Positions 50,948 through 59,473 of a stretch of DNA of 64,000 nucleotides are shown here, one piece after another. Origin of the DNA: PALSA-505 sp035308365 (GTDB taxonomy: Bacteria; Actinomycetota; Actinomycetes; Streptosporangiales; Streptosporangiaceae). Position 1 is the stretch's first letter. Every line of letters starts with the position of its first letter. The stretch spans positions 1-64,000 of the forward strand of contig DATGGU010000160.1 in NCBI GenBank assembly GCA_035308365.1, in the 5' to 3' direction. Made by a program: the position numbers and the translations under genes. Below the pieces are notes generated by a model, which did not search any database, was not told the origin of the DNA, and worked only from the letters and a program-made list of their open reading frames with translations.

Positions 50948-52227
50948 CCGGAACCGCCGGCCGTCGGCATCCGGAACCTGGGCAGCGGCGAGGCCAGCAG
51001 CGACGCCGCACCGATGACGCCGCCCACCGTGGCGATCCACAGGGTGGGCCGCAGGCCGATGAGCGTGCCGAGCGTGCCGCCGGCCAGGGCGCCGATGGGC
51101 CTGGTGCCGTAGTTGACGGCCTGGAAGGCGCCGCTGACCCTGGACCGCAGCCCGTCCGGGATCACCACCGCGAAGATCGCGCCGATGCTGATATCGAGCA
51201 GCATCACACCGAAGCCGGTCAGGAACTCGGCCAGGAACAGCAGGCCGAGGACGAGCGGCTTGGGACCGCCGGCCAGCGGCCAGCACACCACCGGCACGGT
51301 GAACATGAGCGCACCGAGCGTGTAGGCCCAGCCGATTCCGATCCGGCCGGCCAGCTTCGTGGTGGACAGCGAGCCGATCACACCGCCGACCGCACCCGCG
51401 CCGAGCACGAGCCCGAGCACACCCGGCCGGACGTGCAGCGCCCGGGTGGCGTACAGCACCAGGAGGGCGAAGAAGACGAAGTTGAAGAAGTTGATGACCG
51501 AGACCGACAGCAGCGACGCCCGTACAATCTGCGAACCGTTGATGAAACGGGCCCCGGCGGTGAGCGAGCCTTTGCCGCCCCGGTCCGGCGGTGCCTCGGC
51601 GGGCCTGATCCGGCTCAGGAAGAAGGCCGACCCCAGGAAGGACAGCGCGTCCGCGGCGATCGCGAACGGTGCGGTGAACAACTGCACGAGCAGCCCGCCC
51701 AGGCTGGGGCCGCCGACGAAGGAGAAGGCCCGGCTGGCGTAGACCAGCGAGTTGCCCTCCACGTACTGATCCGGCGGCATGACCTTCACCGACAGCGAGC
51801 TGTCGCTGACCGTGAACAGGATGCTCAGCGTCCCGGCCCCGAACGCGACACCGTACAGCTGGGCCAGGGTCAGCACGTGCAGCGCGTAGCCGGCGGGGAC
51901 GCTGGTGAGCAGGACCGCGCGGCCGAGGTCGGCGGCGATCATGATGACCCGGCGGCGGCCGAACCGGTCCGCCCATATCCCGGCGTGCACCGCGAACAGC
52001 AGGCTCGGCAGCCAGATGGCGGCGGTCAGCAGGCCCATCTGGGCTGCCCGCGCGTGCAGCACGAGCACGGCGGTGAGCGGCAGCGCGATGGAAGAGATCT
52101 GGTCGCCGAACATGGAGATGGACTGTGCGCTCCAGTAGCGCCGGAACGTCCGCTCCCGCAGCAGCGGCGGGATCCGGGAACTGAGCCGCTTGGGGGCGGG
52201 GCCGGTATCCAGGGCCGTGGTGCTCAT
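50944..52227 (-). CDS. MFS transporter (MFS_3 type)
   Basis: A 427-residue protein with about 12 TM segments and the N-terminal FRRYWSAQSISMFGDQISSIALPL pattern of MFS_3 exporters, followed by GIWADRFGRRRVIM. It overlaps the upstream regulator by ATGA, so both are made from one message. The substrate is unknown; such pairs usually export toxic compounds under control of the linked repressor. Confidence 0.9.
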   Translation of the reverse strand: MSTTALDTGPAPKRLSSRIPPLLRERTFRRYWSAQSISMFGDQISSIALPLTAVLVLHARAAQMGLLTAAIWLPSLLFAVHAGIWADRFGRRRVIMIAADLGRAVLLTSVPAGYALHVLTLAQLYGVAFGAGTLSILFTVSDSSLSVKVMPPDQYVEGNSLVYASRAFSFVGGPSLGGLLVQLFTAPFAIAADALSFLGSAFFLSRIRPAEAPPDRGGKGSLTAGARFINGSQIVRASLLSVSVINFFNFVFFALLVLYATRALHVRPGVLGLVLGAGAVGGVIGSLSTTKLAGRIGIGWAYTLGALMFTVPVVCWPLAGGPKPLVLGLLFLAEFLTGFGVMLLDISIGAIFAVVIPDGLRSRVSGAFQAVNYGTRPIGALAGGTLGTLIGLRPTLWIATVGGVIGAASLLASPLPRFRMPTAGGSG

Positions 52228-52859
52228 CGCCCCGCCTCACCTGGCTTGCCCGCGTCCGGGGCGCCGGAGATGTCGCCGGGGAACGCGAGGTGGAGGAAGG
52301 TGACCCGGCGGGCGCCCGGTGGGCGCAGCTCCGGGTTCTCCAGCCGGTCCAGGTAGCGGTCCATCATCGCCTGTATCTCCTCGGCCAGGCCGATCAGCTC
52401 GCCGGAGGTGAGGTAGAGCATGGTGTCGCCGAAGTGGGCGGCGTGCTGCCATTCGGCGGGCTCGCCCGGCTTGGCCTCCAGCCAGCGGGTCAGGGACTCG
52501 AACCAGCGCTCGGCGATCACGGTGTTCAGCAAACCGGAGGCCGCGGCGGTCTCGGGCGTATCGGCCACGTCGGGCCAGGAGGTGAACATCGTGGTCGCGC
52601 GCCAGGGGCGCTCCCGGCCCTTCCCGCCGCCGGCCTCTTCGACCAGACCGTACTTGGCGAGCTGGCGGAGATGGAACGAGCAGCTCGCCGAGCTCTCGTT
52701 GATGAGGTCACCGGCCTGGGTCGCGGTGAGCGGGCCTTCGCGGCGCAGCACGGCGATCAGGGAGAGCCTGGTCGGATGGGCCATGGCGCGCAGCGCCCGG
52801 GGATCGGCCAGGCGGGTGACCTGGCGAGTCCTGGGGTTGCCCGGGCTATCGTCAGTCAT
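52224..52859 (-). CDS. ArsR-like winged-helix regulator (HTH_20 type)
   Basis: A 211-residue protein. The N-terminal 90 residues are a winged helix: DPRALRAMAHPTRLSLIAVLRREGPLTATQAGDLI, then SSASCSFHLRQLAKYGLVEEA. The C-terminal 110 residues are helical (RWFESLTRWLEAKP; LIGLAEEIQAMMDRYLDRL), a ligand-binding extension seen in regulators of MFS exporters. Its stop overlaps the MFS start. A nearly perfect 32-bp palindrome lies 4 bp upstream of its start, so auto-repression is very likely. Confidence 0.88.
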   Translation of the reverse strand: MTDDSPGNPRTRQVTRLADPRALRAMAHPTRLSLIAVLRREGPLTATQAGDLINESSASCSFHLRQLAKYGLVEEAGGGKGRERPWRATTMFTSWPDVADTPETAAASGLLNTVIAERWFESLTRWLEAKPGEPAEWQHAAHFGDTMLYLTSGELIGLAEEIQAMMDRYLDRLENPELRPPGARRVTFLHLAFPGDISGAPDAGKPGEAGR

Positions 52860-52862
52860 GCA

Positions 52863-52894
52863 TCCAAAGATAGCTTTGCAAAGTTATCTTTGGA
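52863..52894. promoter_or_regulatory. 32-bp near-perfect palindrome, operator of the ArsR-MFS operon
   Basis: Outer arms TCCAAAGATA (52863-52872) and TATCTTTGGA (52885-52894) flank an inner palindrome CTTTGCAAAG (52874-52883). Only one base pair in the whole element is mismatched (52873/52884). TTTGGAAAG motifs continue beyond it. It is the most AT-rich segment of this region. Confidence 0.75.
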
Positions 52895-52957
52895 AAGGGT
52901 TGTTTGGAAAGAATGCTTTGGATGCTGGGTGCCTGAGCGGTGAACGTGCCCGCGGGT

Positions 52958-54004
52958 TCAGCCGGTCTGGGTGACCTTGGTGAGGCCGCGGGGGGTGTCG
53001 GGGTTCAGGTTCAGGCGGCGGGCCAGCGATTCGGTCAGCAGCTGGCCGGGGACTATGAGGCCGATGGGGGCCAGCCATTCGGGGAGCCGGGGGCCGGGGA
53101 GGGAGCGGTCGCATTCGCGGGCCAGGCCGGGGCCGCCGCCGATGGCCAGGGCCATGGCGTTGGCGCCGGTGACGCGGCGGGCCAGCTGGATGGCGCCATC
53201 CAGGGCCGGGCCGGAGTCGGCGGCGACGATGATGGCGGGGGTGCGGGCGTCTACGACGGCTATGGGGCCGTGCAGGAGGTCGGCGTAGGACAGGCCCATG
53301 GCGTGCAGGTAGCAGGCCTCTTTGAGCTTGAGGGCGATCTCCAGGGCGGTTGCGTAGGCCAGGCCACGGCCGGAGACGACCATGCCGACGGCGCCGGCCA
53401 GGGCCGCGGCGGCGCCTTCGATGTCGCCGGGGTCGGCGAGCATGCGCTCGATCTCGTCGGGGACCTGGCGGAGCTCGGCTGCGTCCACGTTTGCGCCCAG
53501 GCCGATGCCAAGGACGGCCAGGGCGGCGAGCTGGGAGCTGAAGGTCTTGGTGGCGGGGACCGCTCGCTCGGCCCCGGCGGCGGTGACCAGGGCCAGGTCG
53601 GCGGTGCTGGCCAGCGGAGAGCCGGCCGAGTTGGTGACGGCCACGGTCTTGGCGCCGCACCGGCTGGCCCAGGCGAGGGTTTCGACGATTTCCTCGGTCC
53701 GGCCGGACTGGGACAGCGCTACCGCCAGGATGCCGGACAGGTCGGCCTGACTGTGGTAGGTGGTGGCCACCGACGGGGAGGCCAGGGTGGCGAGCCTGCC
53801 CGCGTACACCTGGAGCAGGTAGCTGCCGTAGACGGCCGCGTTGTCCGAGGTCCCGCGCGCGATGAACAGCACCTGCCGGGTACCGGCGGCAACCGCCGCT
53901 ATCTCGCCGGTGCGGGGCAGCAGCGCGTCCAGGGTGGTGCGCAGCGCGGCCGGCTGCTCACCGATCTCGGTCCGCATCTGGGTGACCAGGCTGGCACCAC
54001 TCAC
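52958..54004 (-). CDS. SIS-domain protein, probable glucosamine-6-phosphate deaminase (NagB-II type)
   Basis: A 348-residue protein with two SIS domains. The first has RQVLFIARGTSDNAAVYGSYLLQ and VALSQSGRTEEIVETLAWA. The second has VVSGRGLAYATALEIALKLKEACYLHAMGLSYADLLHGP. This is the isomerase half of GlmS without the glutaminase domain, as in NagB-II/AgaS deaminases. It follows nagA by 12 nt, so it would convert glucosamine-6-P, made by NagA, to fructose-6-P and ammonia. Confidence 0.82.
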   Translation of the reverse strand: MSGASLVTQMRTEIGEQPAALRTTLDALLPRTGEIAAVAAGTRQVLFIARGTSDNAAVYGSYLLQVYAGRLATLASPSVATTYHSQADLSGILAVALSQSGRTEEIVETLAWASRCGAKTVAVTNSAGSPLASTADLALVTAAGAERAVPATKTFSSQLAALAVLGIGLGANVDAAELRQVPDEIERMLADPGDIEGAAAALAGAVGMVVSGRGLAYATALEIALKLKEACYLHAMGLSYADLLHGPIAVVDARTPAIIVAADSGPALDGAIQLARRVTGANAMALAIGGGPGLARECDRSLPGPRLPEWLAPIGLIVPGQLLTESLARRLNLNPDTPRGLTKVTQTG

Positions 54005-54016
54005 TACCGTGCTCCT

Positions 54017-55225
54017 TCAGTTGACGCCGGCCGCGGCGCGGCCGGCTTGCGACGCCGAGTACACCATGGTGCCCCCGACCCAGGTTGCCCGGGTCCGCAG
54101 ATCATCGCCAAGCCAGACCAGGTCGGCGGCTGCACCCGGAGCGATTCTGCCCAGGTCGGGGCGGCCGATCAGGTCCGCCGGGATGCGGGTGGCTGCCGCC
54201 ACCGCGCCGGTCAGGCTGGCCCCGGTGGATACCAGGTTGGCCACCGCGACATCCATCCGCAGCGCGGAGCCGGCCAGAGTACCGTCGGGCCGGACCGGCG
54301 GCACGCCGTCGCCGGGCGGCAGCTCGATCGGCTCGCCGCCGAGTATGTAGCGGCCCGGCGGCATGCCCGCACATGCGGCGGCGTCGGTGACCAGACAGAT
54401 CCGGCCCGGGGCCGCGGCGTGCGCGATCGCGCAGACCTGGCCCGCCACGTGGTGCAGGTCGGCGATGAGGCCGCTGGTCAGCCTGGTGTCGGTCAGCGCC
54501 TGGCCGGGCACTCCGGGCTCGCGGTGGTGCAGCGGGCGCTGGGCGTTGAACAGGTGGGTGACCATCCGGGCGCCGGCGCCGGCGGCGGCGGCCACCTGGG
54601 CCGCCGTCGCGTCGCTGTGGCCCACGCTGACCACGATGCCCGCCCGGGCGAGCTGGCTGATCGCGGCGAGGCCGCCATCGCGTTCCGGCGCGAGAGTGAC
54701 GAGCCTGAGCAGGCCCGAGCCGGCCGCGATCAGCTCGTCCAGCACGGCCGGGGACGGGTCGGTGATCCACTCGGGGTTGTGCGCACCGCGGCGGACCGGG
54801 GCGATGAACGGGCCCTCCATGTGCACGCCGAGCACCCGCGCGCCGTCCGGCAGGCCCGGGTGCAGTGCCGCCGCGTTGCGCAGCGAGGCGGCGAGCCGCT
54901 CTACCGGGGCGGTGATGATCGTGGGCAGGAACGCGGTCGTGCCGGTCTCGGGGAGACGGCGGACCACGGTGGCCCAGCCGGCCGCGCCCGCCGTGCCGAA
55001 CTCAGCGCCGAAGTACCCGTTGACCTGCAGGTCGACGAAGCCGGGCAGCAGCAGGCCGCCGGGAAGCTCGACGTCGGGCGGACGCGGCGGCGGGCCGGAC
55101 CCGGCGCCGGCCACCCGGCCGTCGCGGACCAGGACATACCCGGGGGACAGCACGCCAGAGCCGGTGGTGGCCGGGATCAGCCGCGGCGCCGTCAGCACCA
55201 GCTCGTTCGTCGCCGCCCCAGCCAT
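54017..55225 (-). CDS. nagA: N-acetylglucosamine-6-phosphate deacetylase
   Basis: A 402-residue amidohydrolase with the NagA blocks: GGLLLPGFVDLQVNGYFG, LGVHMEGPFIAPVRRGAHN (metal ligand Glu), VSVGHSDATAAQ, VTHLFNAQRPLHHREPG and LVTDAAACAG (catalytic Asp). It removes acetate from GlcNAc-6-P in the cytoplasm. A DasR-type operator lies about 50 bp upstream, and a SIS deaminase follows, giving a two-step operon for chitin-derived aminosugar. Confidence 0.95.
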   Translation of the reverse strand: MAGAATNELVLTAPRLIPATTGSGVLSPGYVLVRDGRVAGAGSGPPPRPPDVELPGGLLLPGFVDLQVNGYFGAEFGTAGAAGWATVVRRLPETGTTAFLPTIITAPVERLAASLRNAAALHPGLPDGARVLGVHMEGPFIAPVRRGAHNPEWITDPSPAVLDELIAAGSGLLRLVTLAPERDGGLAAISQLARAGIVVSVGHSDATAAQVAAAAGAGARMVTHLFNAQRPLHHREPGVPGQALTDTRLTSGLIADLHHVAGQVCAIAHAAAPGRICLVTDAAACAGMPPGRYILGGEPIELPPGDGVPPVRPDGTLAGSALRMDVAVANLVSTGASLTGAVAAATRIPADLIGRPDLGRIAPGAAADLVWLGDDLRTRATWVGGTMVYSASQAGRAAAGVN

Positions 55226-55271
55226 GAGTGCTCCATCCTGCCAGGCCAGTCAGGAAACGGAAGCGCGTTCG

Positions 55272-55287
55272 CCCGGTCTAGACCATT
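55272..55287. promoter_or_regulatory. DasR-responsive element (dre)-like operator upstream of nagA
   Basis: The core GGTCTAGACC (55275-55284), followed by ATT, is a perfect palindrome. It closely matches the known dre consensus ACTGGTCTAGACCACT of the GntR regulator DasR, which controls GlcNAc genes in Streptomyces. It is 47 bp from the nagA start and contains the stop codon of the upstream hydrolase gene (55278-55280). Confidence 0.75.
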
Positions 55288-56363
55288 CTGCCAGCCGGGC
55301 TCGCCGGGTGCCCGGTCGCGGTGGCCCGGCGGGCAGCGGCCGACATCATGATCCGCATTTCGGCGGCCACGTCGGCGGGCCGCTCCATCTGGGCCACGTG
55401 GCCGGCCCGCGGCAGCACCACCACCCTGGCGCTGGGGAACGTGCGGGCGGCCCGGCCGGCCATCCGGGGATCGACCAGCCGGTCGTGGCTGCCGTAGACG
55501 ATCAGGGAGTCGGCGCTGACCCGGGCGGCATCGCGCCACAGCGAGGTGGGACCGCGGCGGAAGTACTCGGAGATCAGGCCCTTGGCCGAGCTGAGCAGGA
55601 CCTCACCGGAGTAGCCGAGCGCGTCCTCGCGCTCGACCTCGGCCACTTCCTCGGCGATCCGGTCCGGGTGCACGACGCTGACGTCGAAGTAGACGTCGTT
55701 CAGGGTGACCTCCACCCTCCGGCGCGCCGGGATCTTGGCCGCCCGGCGGATCATCCAGCGGCCGAACCCGGGGATCCGCAGCGCGGACACCCGGGCGGGA
55801 ACCACCCGTGGCCACAGGTCCGGCAGCGCCGGGGAGATCAGCGTCAGGGTCCTGACCAGGTCCGGCCGGTGCGCCGCCAGCCTCGTGCAGACGGCACCGC
55901 CGAGTGAGTTGCCGACCAGGTGAACCGGCCCGCGGCCGCCTCGTTCGATCAGCGTGGCAACCACGCCGGCCTGGGCCGCGATCGTGTAGTCGCCGTCCGG
56001 CGCGGGCGGTGAGTGGCCGTTGCCCGGCAGGTCCACGGCCTCGCAGCCGAGCGGGTGCCCGCCCGGCCAGCGCGGCCAGGCGGAGTCCGTGCTGTCGAGG
56101 TCGTGCTGGCCGGGCGCCAGGTCGGGCCGGCGGAGCAGGTCCATCAGGTCGGTCCAGTTGGTGGACGAGCCGCCGAGGCCGTGCACGAACAGGGCCGGCT
56201 CGGCGCCGGGTTCCGCGGGTGCCGCCCGGACGTAGACCTCGGCCGCGCCCAGGCAGACCAGCCGCCCCGGCCAGTGCGGAATCGGCGGCCCGGGCCGCTC
56301 CCCCGCGGCGAAGTGCGGGATCGGCGGGTCGGGCCGCTTCCCCGCGGCGGTTGGCCGGTCCAT
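55278..56363 (-). CDS. Alpha/beta hydrolase
   Basis: A 361-residue protein. The fold is clear: PALFVHGLGGSSTNWTDL (oxyanion hole), AVDLPGNGHS, nucleophile Ser in VHLVGNSLGGAV, Asp in VYGSHDRLVDP and His in LPRAGHVAQMERP. The N-terminal 30 residues contain a repeat (PPIPHFAAGERPGPPIPHW) from a 39-bp tandem duplication. TAGGCT lies 7 nt before the ATG, suggesting a leaderless message. The substrate is unknown. Its stop codon lies within the dre-like operator of nagA. Confidence 0.88.
   Translation of the reverse strand: MDRPTAAGKRPDPPIPHFAAGERPGPPIPHWPGRLVCLGAAEVYVRAAPAEPGAEPALFVHGLGGSSTNWTDLMDLLRRPDLAPGQHDLDSTDSAWPRWPGGHPLGCEAVDLPGNGHSPPAPDGDYTIAAQAGVVATLIERGGRGPVHLVGNSLGGAVCTRLAAHRPDLVRTLTLISPALPDLWPRVVPARVSALRIPGFGRWMIRRAAKIPARRRVEVTLNDVYFDVSVVHPDRIAEEVAEVEREDALGYSGEVLLSSAKGLISEYFRRGPTSLWRDAARVSADSLIVYGSHDRLVDPRMAGRAARTFPSARVVVLPRAGHVAQMERPADVAAEMRIMMSAAARRATATGHPASPAGRMV
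56274..56351. repeat. 39-bp tandem duplication at the start of the hydrolase gene
   Basis: Copies at 56274-56312 and 56313-56351 share GTGCGG, ATCGGCGG and CCCCGCGGCG with few differences. They add 13 residues to the hydrolase N-terminus. Confidence 0.8.
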
Positions 56364-56641
56364 GCGGGCAAGCCTAACTCGCTACGGGCGTGGGTAGAGA
56401 ACCCCACTGACAGGGCACAACACTTGAATGTCAGTCAACACCTTAGTGATCTTGTTATCAGGTCTGACCAGCAACAACTTCCCACGCGCAGATCGATTTG
56501 AATAGCATTCACTAGGAACGGCGGCCTTTGCCCGGCTCGCCGGATTCGGCATTGTCTGCCGGTCTCCGGACGCCCGGACGCCCGGCTGCGATGATGAACG
56601 GACCAATTCCCGTGCGGTGGGACCGGGGGAAGGCAGGACAG

Positions 56642-58060
56642 ATGCCACAGTTCGATGTCGTCGTGTTCGGCGGCGGGACAGCCGGCGTGCACGTCGCCAC
56701 CGAGGTGGCCAGGGCGGGCCGCACCGTCGCGGTCGTTGAAGCTGGCCTCGTCGGAGGCGAGTGCCCCTACCTTGCCTGCATGCCGTCGAAGTCGCTGCTT
56801 CAGTCGGCCCAGCGGGGCGAGACCTGGGAGCACGCGGTCGCCCGCCGGGACGAGGTGACCGGACACCTGGACGACACGGCGGCCGCGGCGCGGCTGGCCC
56901 GGGGGGGTGTGACCCTGATCCGCGGCACGGCCACGGTGAGCGAGCCGGGTGTGGTCGAGGTGACGCCCATCGCCGCCGCTCCCGAGCAGGTGCACGACAT
57001 CCGGGCGGGCAACCTCCCGGACACGGCCATCGCCTCGCTGGGCTACACCGATCTGGTGATCGCCACCGGAAGCGAGCCGGTGGCGCCTCCCATCGAGGGC
57101 CTGGCCGACGTCCCGGCCTGGACCAGCGCGGAGGCGCTGACCGGTCCCGACCTGCCGCGCCGGCTGATCGTGCTCGGCGGCGGGCCGGTCGGCTGCGAAC
57201 TCGCCCAGATCTACGCGGCGTTCGGCAGCCAGGTGACCCTGATCGAGGCGGAGGACCACGTGCTGCCCGGCGAGGCGAAGTTCGCCGGGGAACTGCTGGC
57301 CGACGCGCTGCGCCGGACCGGCGTCGACGTCCGGCTCGGATCCAACGCGGTGAAGGCGGAGACCACCGACACCGGGCTGGCGCTGACCCTGACCGACGGG
57401 AGCCGGATCGAGGCCGACCGGGTGCTGCTGGCCACCGGGCGCAGGCCGCGGCACGGCGGCCTGGGACTGGACAAGCTCGGCGTCGAGATCGAGCCGGGAA
57501 CGGCCCTTCCGGTGGATGCCTCATGCCGGGTGCTGCCGACCGCCGCGGGGCGTGGCCGGCCGGAGAACCCCATCCCGGTGTGGGCGGCCGGGGACGTGAC
57601 CGGCGTGGCGGCGTACACGCACACCGCCGGCTACCAGGCGCGCATCGTGGCGGCGAACATCCTCGGCGGCGAGCGGGAGGCCGACTACCGGGCTATCCCC
57701 CGGGTGGTCTACACGAACCCCTCGGTGTACGCGGTCGGGCTGTCCCCGGCGCAGGCGGCCGCGTCCGGGATCGCGCTGGACACCGCGGGCTTCGACCTCG
57801 CGGAGACCGCCCGGGCGACCGTGCAGGACGACGACAGGGGCCGGGTGGAGCTCTACGCGGACCGCGACGGTGACGTCCTGCTGGGCGCCGCCGCGGTCGG
57901 TCTCGACGCCGATGAGTGGATGTCGGAGGTCACGCTGGCCGTGCGTGCCGCCGTCCCGCTGGCCACGCTGGCCGACGTCGTGCACGCCTTCCCGACCTAC
58001 GGGGTGGCGATCGAGCAGCCGGTCCGCGACCTGGCGGCCAGGAAGCTGCGCGAGGCGTGA
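56642..58060 (+). CDS. FAD-dependent pyridine nucleotide-disulfide oxidoreductase (dihydrolipoamide dehydrogenase / mercuric reductase-like)
   Basis: A 472-residue protein from ATG 56642 (MPQFDVVVFGGGTAG). FAD-binding GGGTAG is at 10-15. The redox disulfide is C41/C46 in GGECPYLACMPSKSLL (Cys-x4-Cys, normal spacing, but CPYLAC instead of CLNVGC). The NAD(P) site is VLGGGPVGCELAQ, and the second FAD motif is VWAAGDVTGVAAYTHTAG. The C-terminal dimerisation domain ends in HAFPTYGVAIEQPVRDLAA, where the usual HPT... His-Glu pair reads FPTYG. Its real substrate is unknown. It is not next to 2-oxoacid dehydrogenase or mer genes. Confidence 0.88.
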   Translation: MPQFDVVVFGGGTAGVHVATEVARAGRTVAVVEAGLVGGECPYLACMPSKSLLQSAQRGETWEHAVARRDEVTGHLDDTAAAARLARGGVTLIRGTATVSEPGVVEVTPIAAAPEQVHDIRAGNLPDTAIASLGYTDLVIATGSEPVAPPIEGLADVPAWTSAEALTGPDLPRRLIVLGGGPVGCELAQIYAAFGSQVTLIEAEDHVLPGEAKFAGELLADALRRTGVDVRLGSNAVKAETTDTGLALTLTDGSRIEADRVLLATGRRPRHGGLGLDKLGVEIEPGTALPVDASCRVLPTAAGRGRPENPIPVWAAGDVTGVAAYTHTAGYQARIVAANILGGEREADYRAIPRVVYTNPSVYAVGLSPAQAAASGIALDTAGFDLAETARATVQDDDRGRVELYADRDGDVLLGAAAVGLDADEWMSEVTLAVRAAVPLATLADVVHAFPTYGVAIEQPVRDLAARKLREA

Positions 58061-58193
58061 CACGCGGCCTCGCGTCCCGGCCGCGGGGAGATCCGCGGCC
58101 GGCCGGCCGTGCCCGGCGGCGCCGGATGGCACCGTACGGTAGAACTACACATCATCTTTTGAATTTGGCCGCGCGACCGAGGGGAAACACCGG

Positions 58194-58370
58194 ATGACCG
58201 ACCGCGGTTTGGAGAAACCAGAAGACGATGTGGCCGAGCAGGACCGCACCGTCACCGGCGACGCCGAGAACACGACGAGGCCCGAGCGCGAACTGCCGAT
58301 GGACGTGAACGAGGCCGACGCCGACGAGCAGTCCCGCGTCATCGAAATGGACGAAGACGAGTACCGCTGA
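58194..58370 (+). CDS. 58-aa acidic small protein with duplicated DxxEQ motif
   Basis: A small frame from ATG 58194 to TGA 58370. GAGGGGAAACACCGG before the ATG includes a GAGGGG ribosome site. The product is very acidic (17 Asp/Glu of 58) with two similar units, DDVAEQDRTV and ADADEQSRVI, and ends EMDEDEYR. Short acidic proteins of this type, ending in LDEDEYR-like tails, are widespread in actinomycetes and have no known function. It precedes a TetR gene by 112 nt. Disorder is likely. Confidence 0.65.
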   Translation: MTDRGLEKPEDDVAEQDRTVTGDAENTTRPERELPMDVNEADADEQSRVIEMDEDEYR

Positions 58371-58482
58371 CCCGCCTGACGGCGACTCGCGACGTCACGA
58401 CCTCGGCACGAACCCTTACTGAGTCGTAGGATTGCCGGAAACGGGGTGGAACTACCACCGCGCAGACCCACCGGAGACCGAG

Positions 58483-59103
58483 TTGACCGCTACCCCCGAT
58501 GCCCGGCCACGCAGCACCCGGCTGCCAAGGCCGGCCAGGCGGCGCCAGCTGCTCGGGGCCGCACAGGAGATATTCGTTTCGCAGGGATATCACGCCGCCG
58601 CCATGGACGAGATCGCCGAGCGGGCGGGCGTCAGCAAGCCAGTTCTTTACCAGCACTTTCCTGGGAAGCTGGAGCTTTACCTCGCGCTGCTCGACGAGAG
58701 CACGGACGCGCTGATAGACACCGTCCGGACGGCACTGGGTTCCACCGCGGACAACCGGCAGCGGGTCGCGGCCACATTTGTCGCTTTCTTCGATTTCGTG
58801 AGCGGGGCGGGAGAGGCATTCCGTCTCGTGTTTGAGTCAGATCTTGGTAATGAGCCCGCCGTGCGGGAACGGCTGGATGCCACGATGCAGCAGTGCGCCG
58901 AAATGATCAGCGAGGTGATCAGGGAGGATGCCGGCATCGGGGACGACGAGGCGCACCTGCTCGGCATGGGGCTGGTCGGCATGGCCAATGTCAGCGCACG
59001 CTACTGGATGAGCAACGGGCAGGACATCCCAAAGGATGCCGCGGAGCAGTTGCTGAGCCGGCTGGCGTGGCGCGGCATCAGCGGCTGGCCGCTCACCGGC
59101 TAA
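58483..59103 (+). CDS. TetR-family transcriptional regulator
   Basis: I choose the TTG at 58483, with GGAG 6 nt upstream. An earlier TTG at 58432 overlaps a TAGGAT promoter element. The 206-residue protein has the HTH RRQLLGAAQEIFVSQGYHAAAMDEIAERAGVSKPVLYQHFPGKLELY near residues 20-65. A C-terminal helical domain follows (FFDFVSGAGEAFRLVFESD; HLLGMGLVGMANVSARYWM) resembling TetR members linked to DUF3107. The DUF3107 gene lies 141 nt downstream, an arrangement conserved in actinobacteria. Confidence 0.9.
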   Translation: MTATPDARPRSTRLPRPARRRQLLGAAQEIFVSQGYHAAAMDEIAERAGVSKPVLYQHFPGKLELYLALLDESTDALIDTVRTALGSTADNRQRVAATFVAFFDFVSGAGEAFRLVFESDLGNEPAVRERLDATMQQCAEMISEVIREDAGIGDDEAHLLGMGLVGMANVSARYWMSNGQDIPKDAAEQLLSRLAWRGISGWPLTG

Positions 59104-59244
59104 CGGCCGCGCAATGGCCCGGGCTCGCGCCCGGTTCGCCTGCGGCGCAGGAGCGGGCGGGCACACCGCTCCGTTCGGGGGGTGGGCAGGTTAATCTCGT
59201 TAGACCGTGCCCCGTCGACTCGAAACTCCGCCGAGAGGAAAGTT

Positions 59245-59469
59245 GTGGAAGTAAAGATCGGAGTCCAGTCCACCCCACGTGAGCTCATCGTGGAAACCGA
59301 GACTGTGGCCGAGGAAATCGAGCGCGCTCTGGCGTCAGCGCTTGCCGACGGCGGCATCTTCTCCATTCGCAACGACAAGAACGGAAAGATCCTCATCCCG
59401 GCTGACAAGATTGCCTACATAGAGCTGGGCAGCTCCGAGCCGCGGCGCGTCGGCTTCGGCAACCTGTAA
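59245..59469 (+). CDS. DUF3107 family protein
   Basis: A 74-residue protein with a GTG start preceded by AGAGGAAA. The whole length matches DUF3107: VKIGVQSTPRELIVETE, IFSIRNDKNGKILIPADKIAYIELG and the C-terminal RRVGFGNL. It is a small actinobacteria-specific protein of unknown function, usually placed between a TetR gene and a ferritin-like gene, as here. It is convergent with the ferritin-like gene, with 4 nt between stops. Confidence 0.92.
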   Translation: MEVKIGVQSTPRELIVETETVAEEIERALASALADGGIFSIRNDKNGKILIPADKIAYIELGSSEPRRVGFGNL

Positions 59470-59473
59470 CCGC

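Noticed and set aside
50746..52356. Plus-strand frame opposite the MFS and ArsR genes
   Set aside because: Gln/Arg/Gly-rich shadow; both minus-strand genes are clear family members with ATGA coupling.
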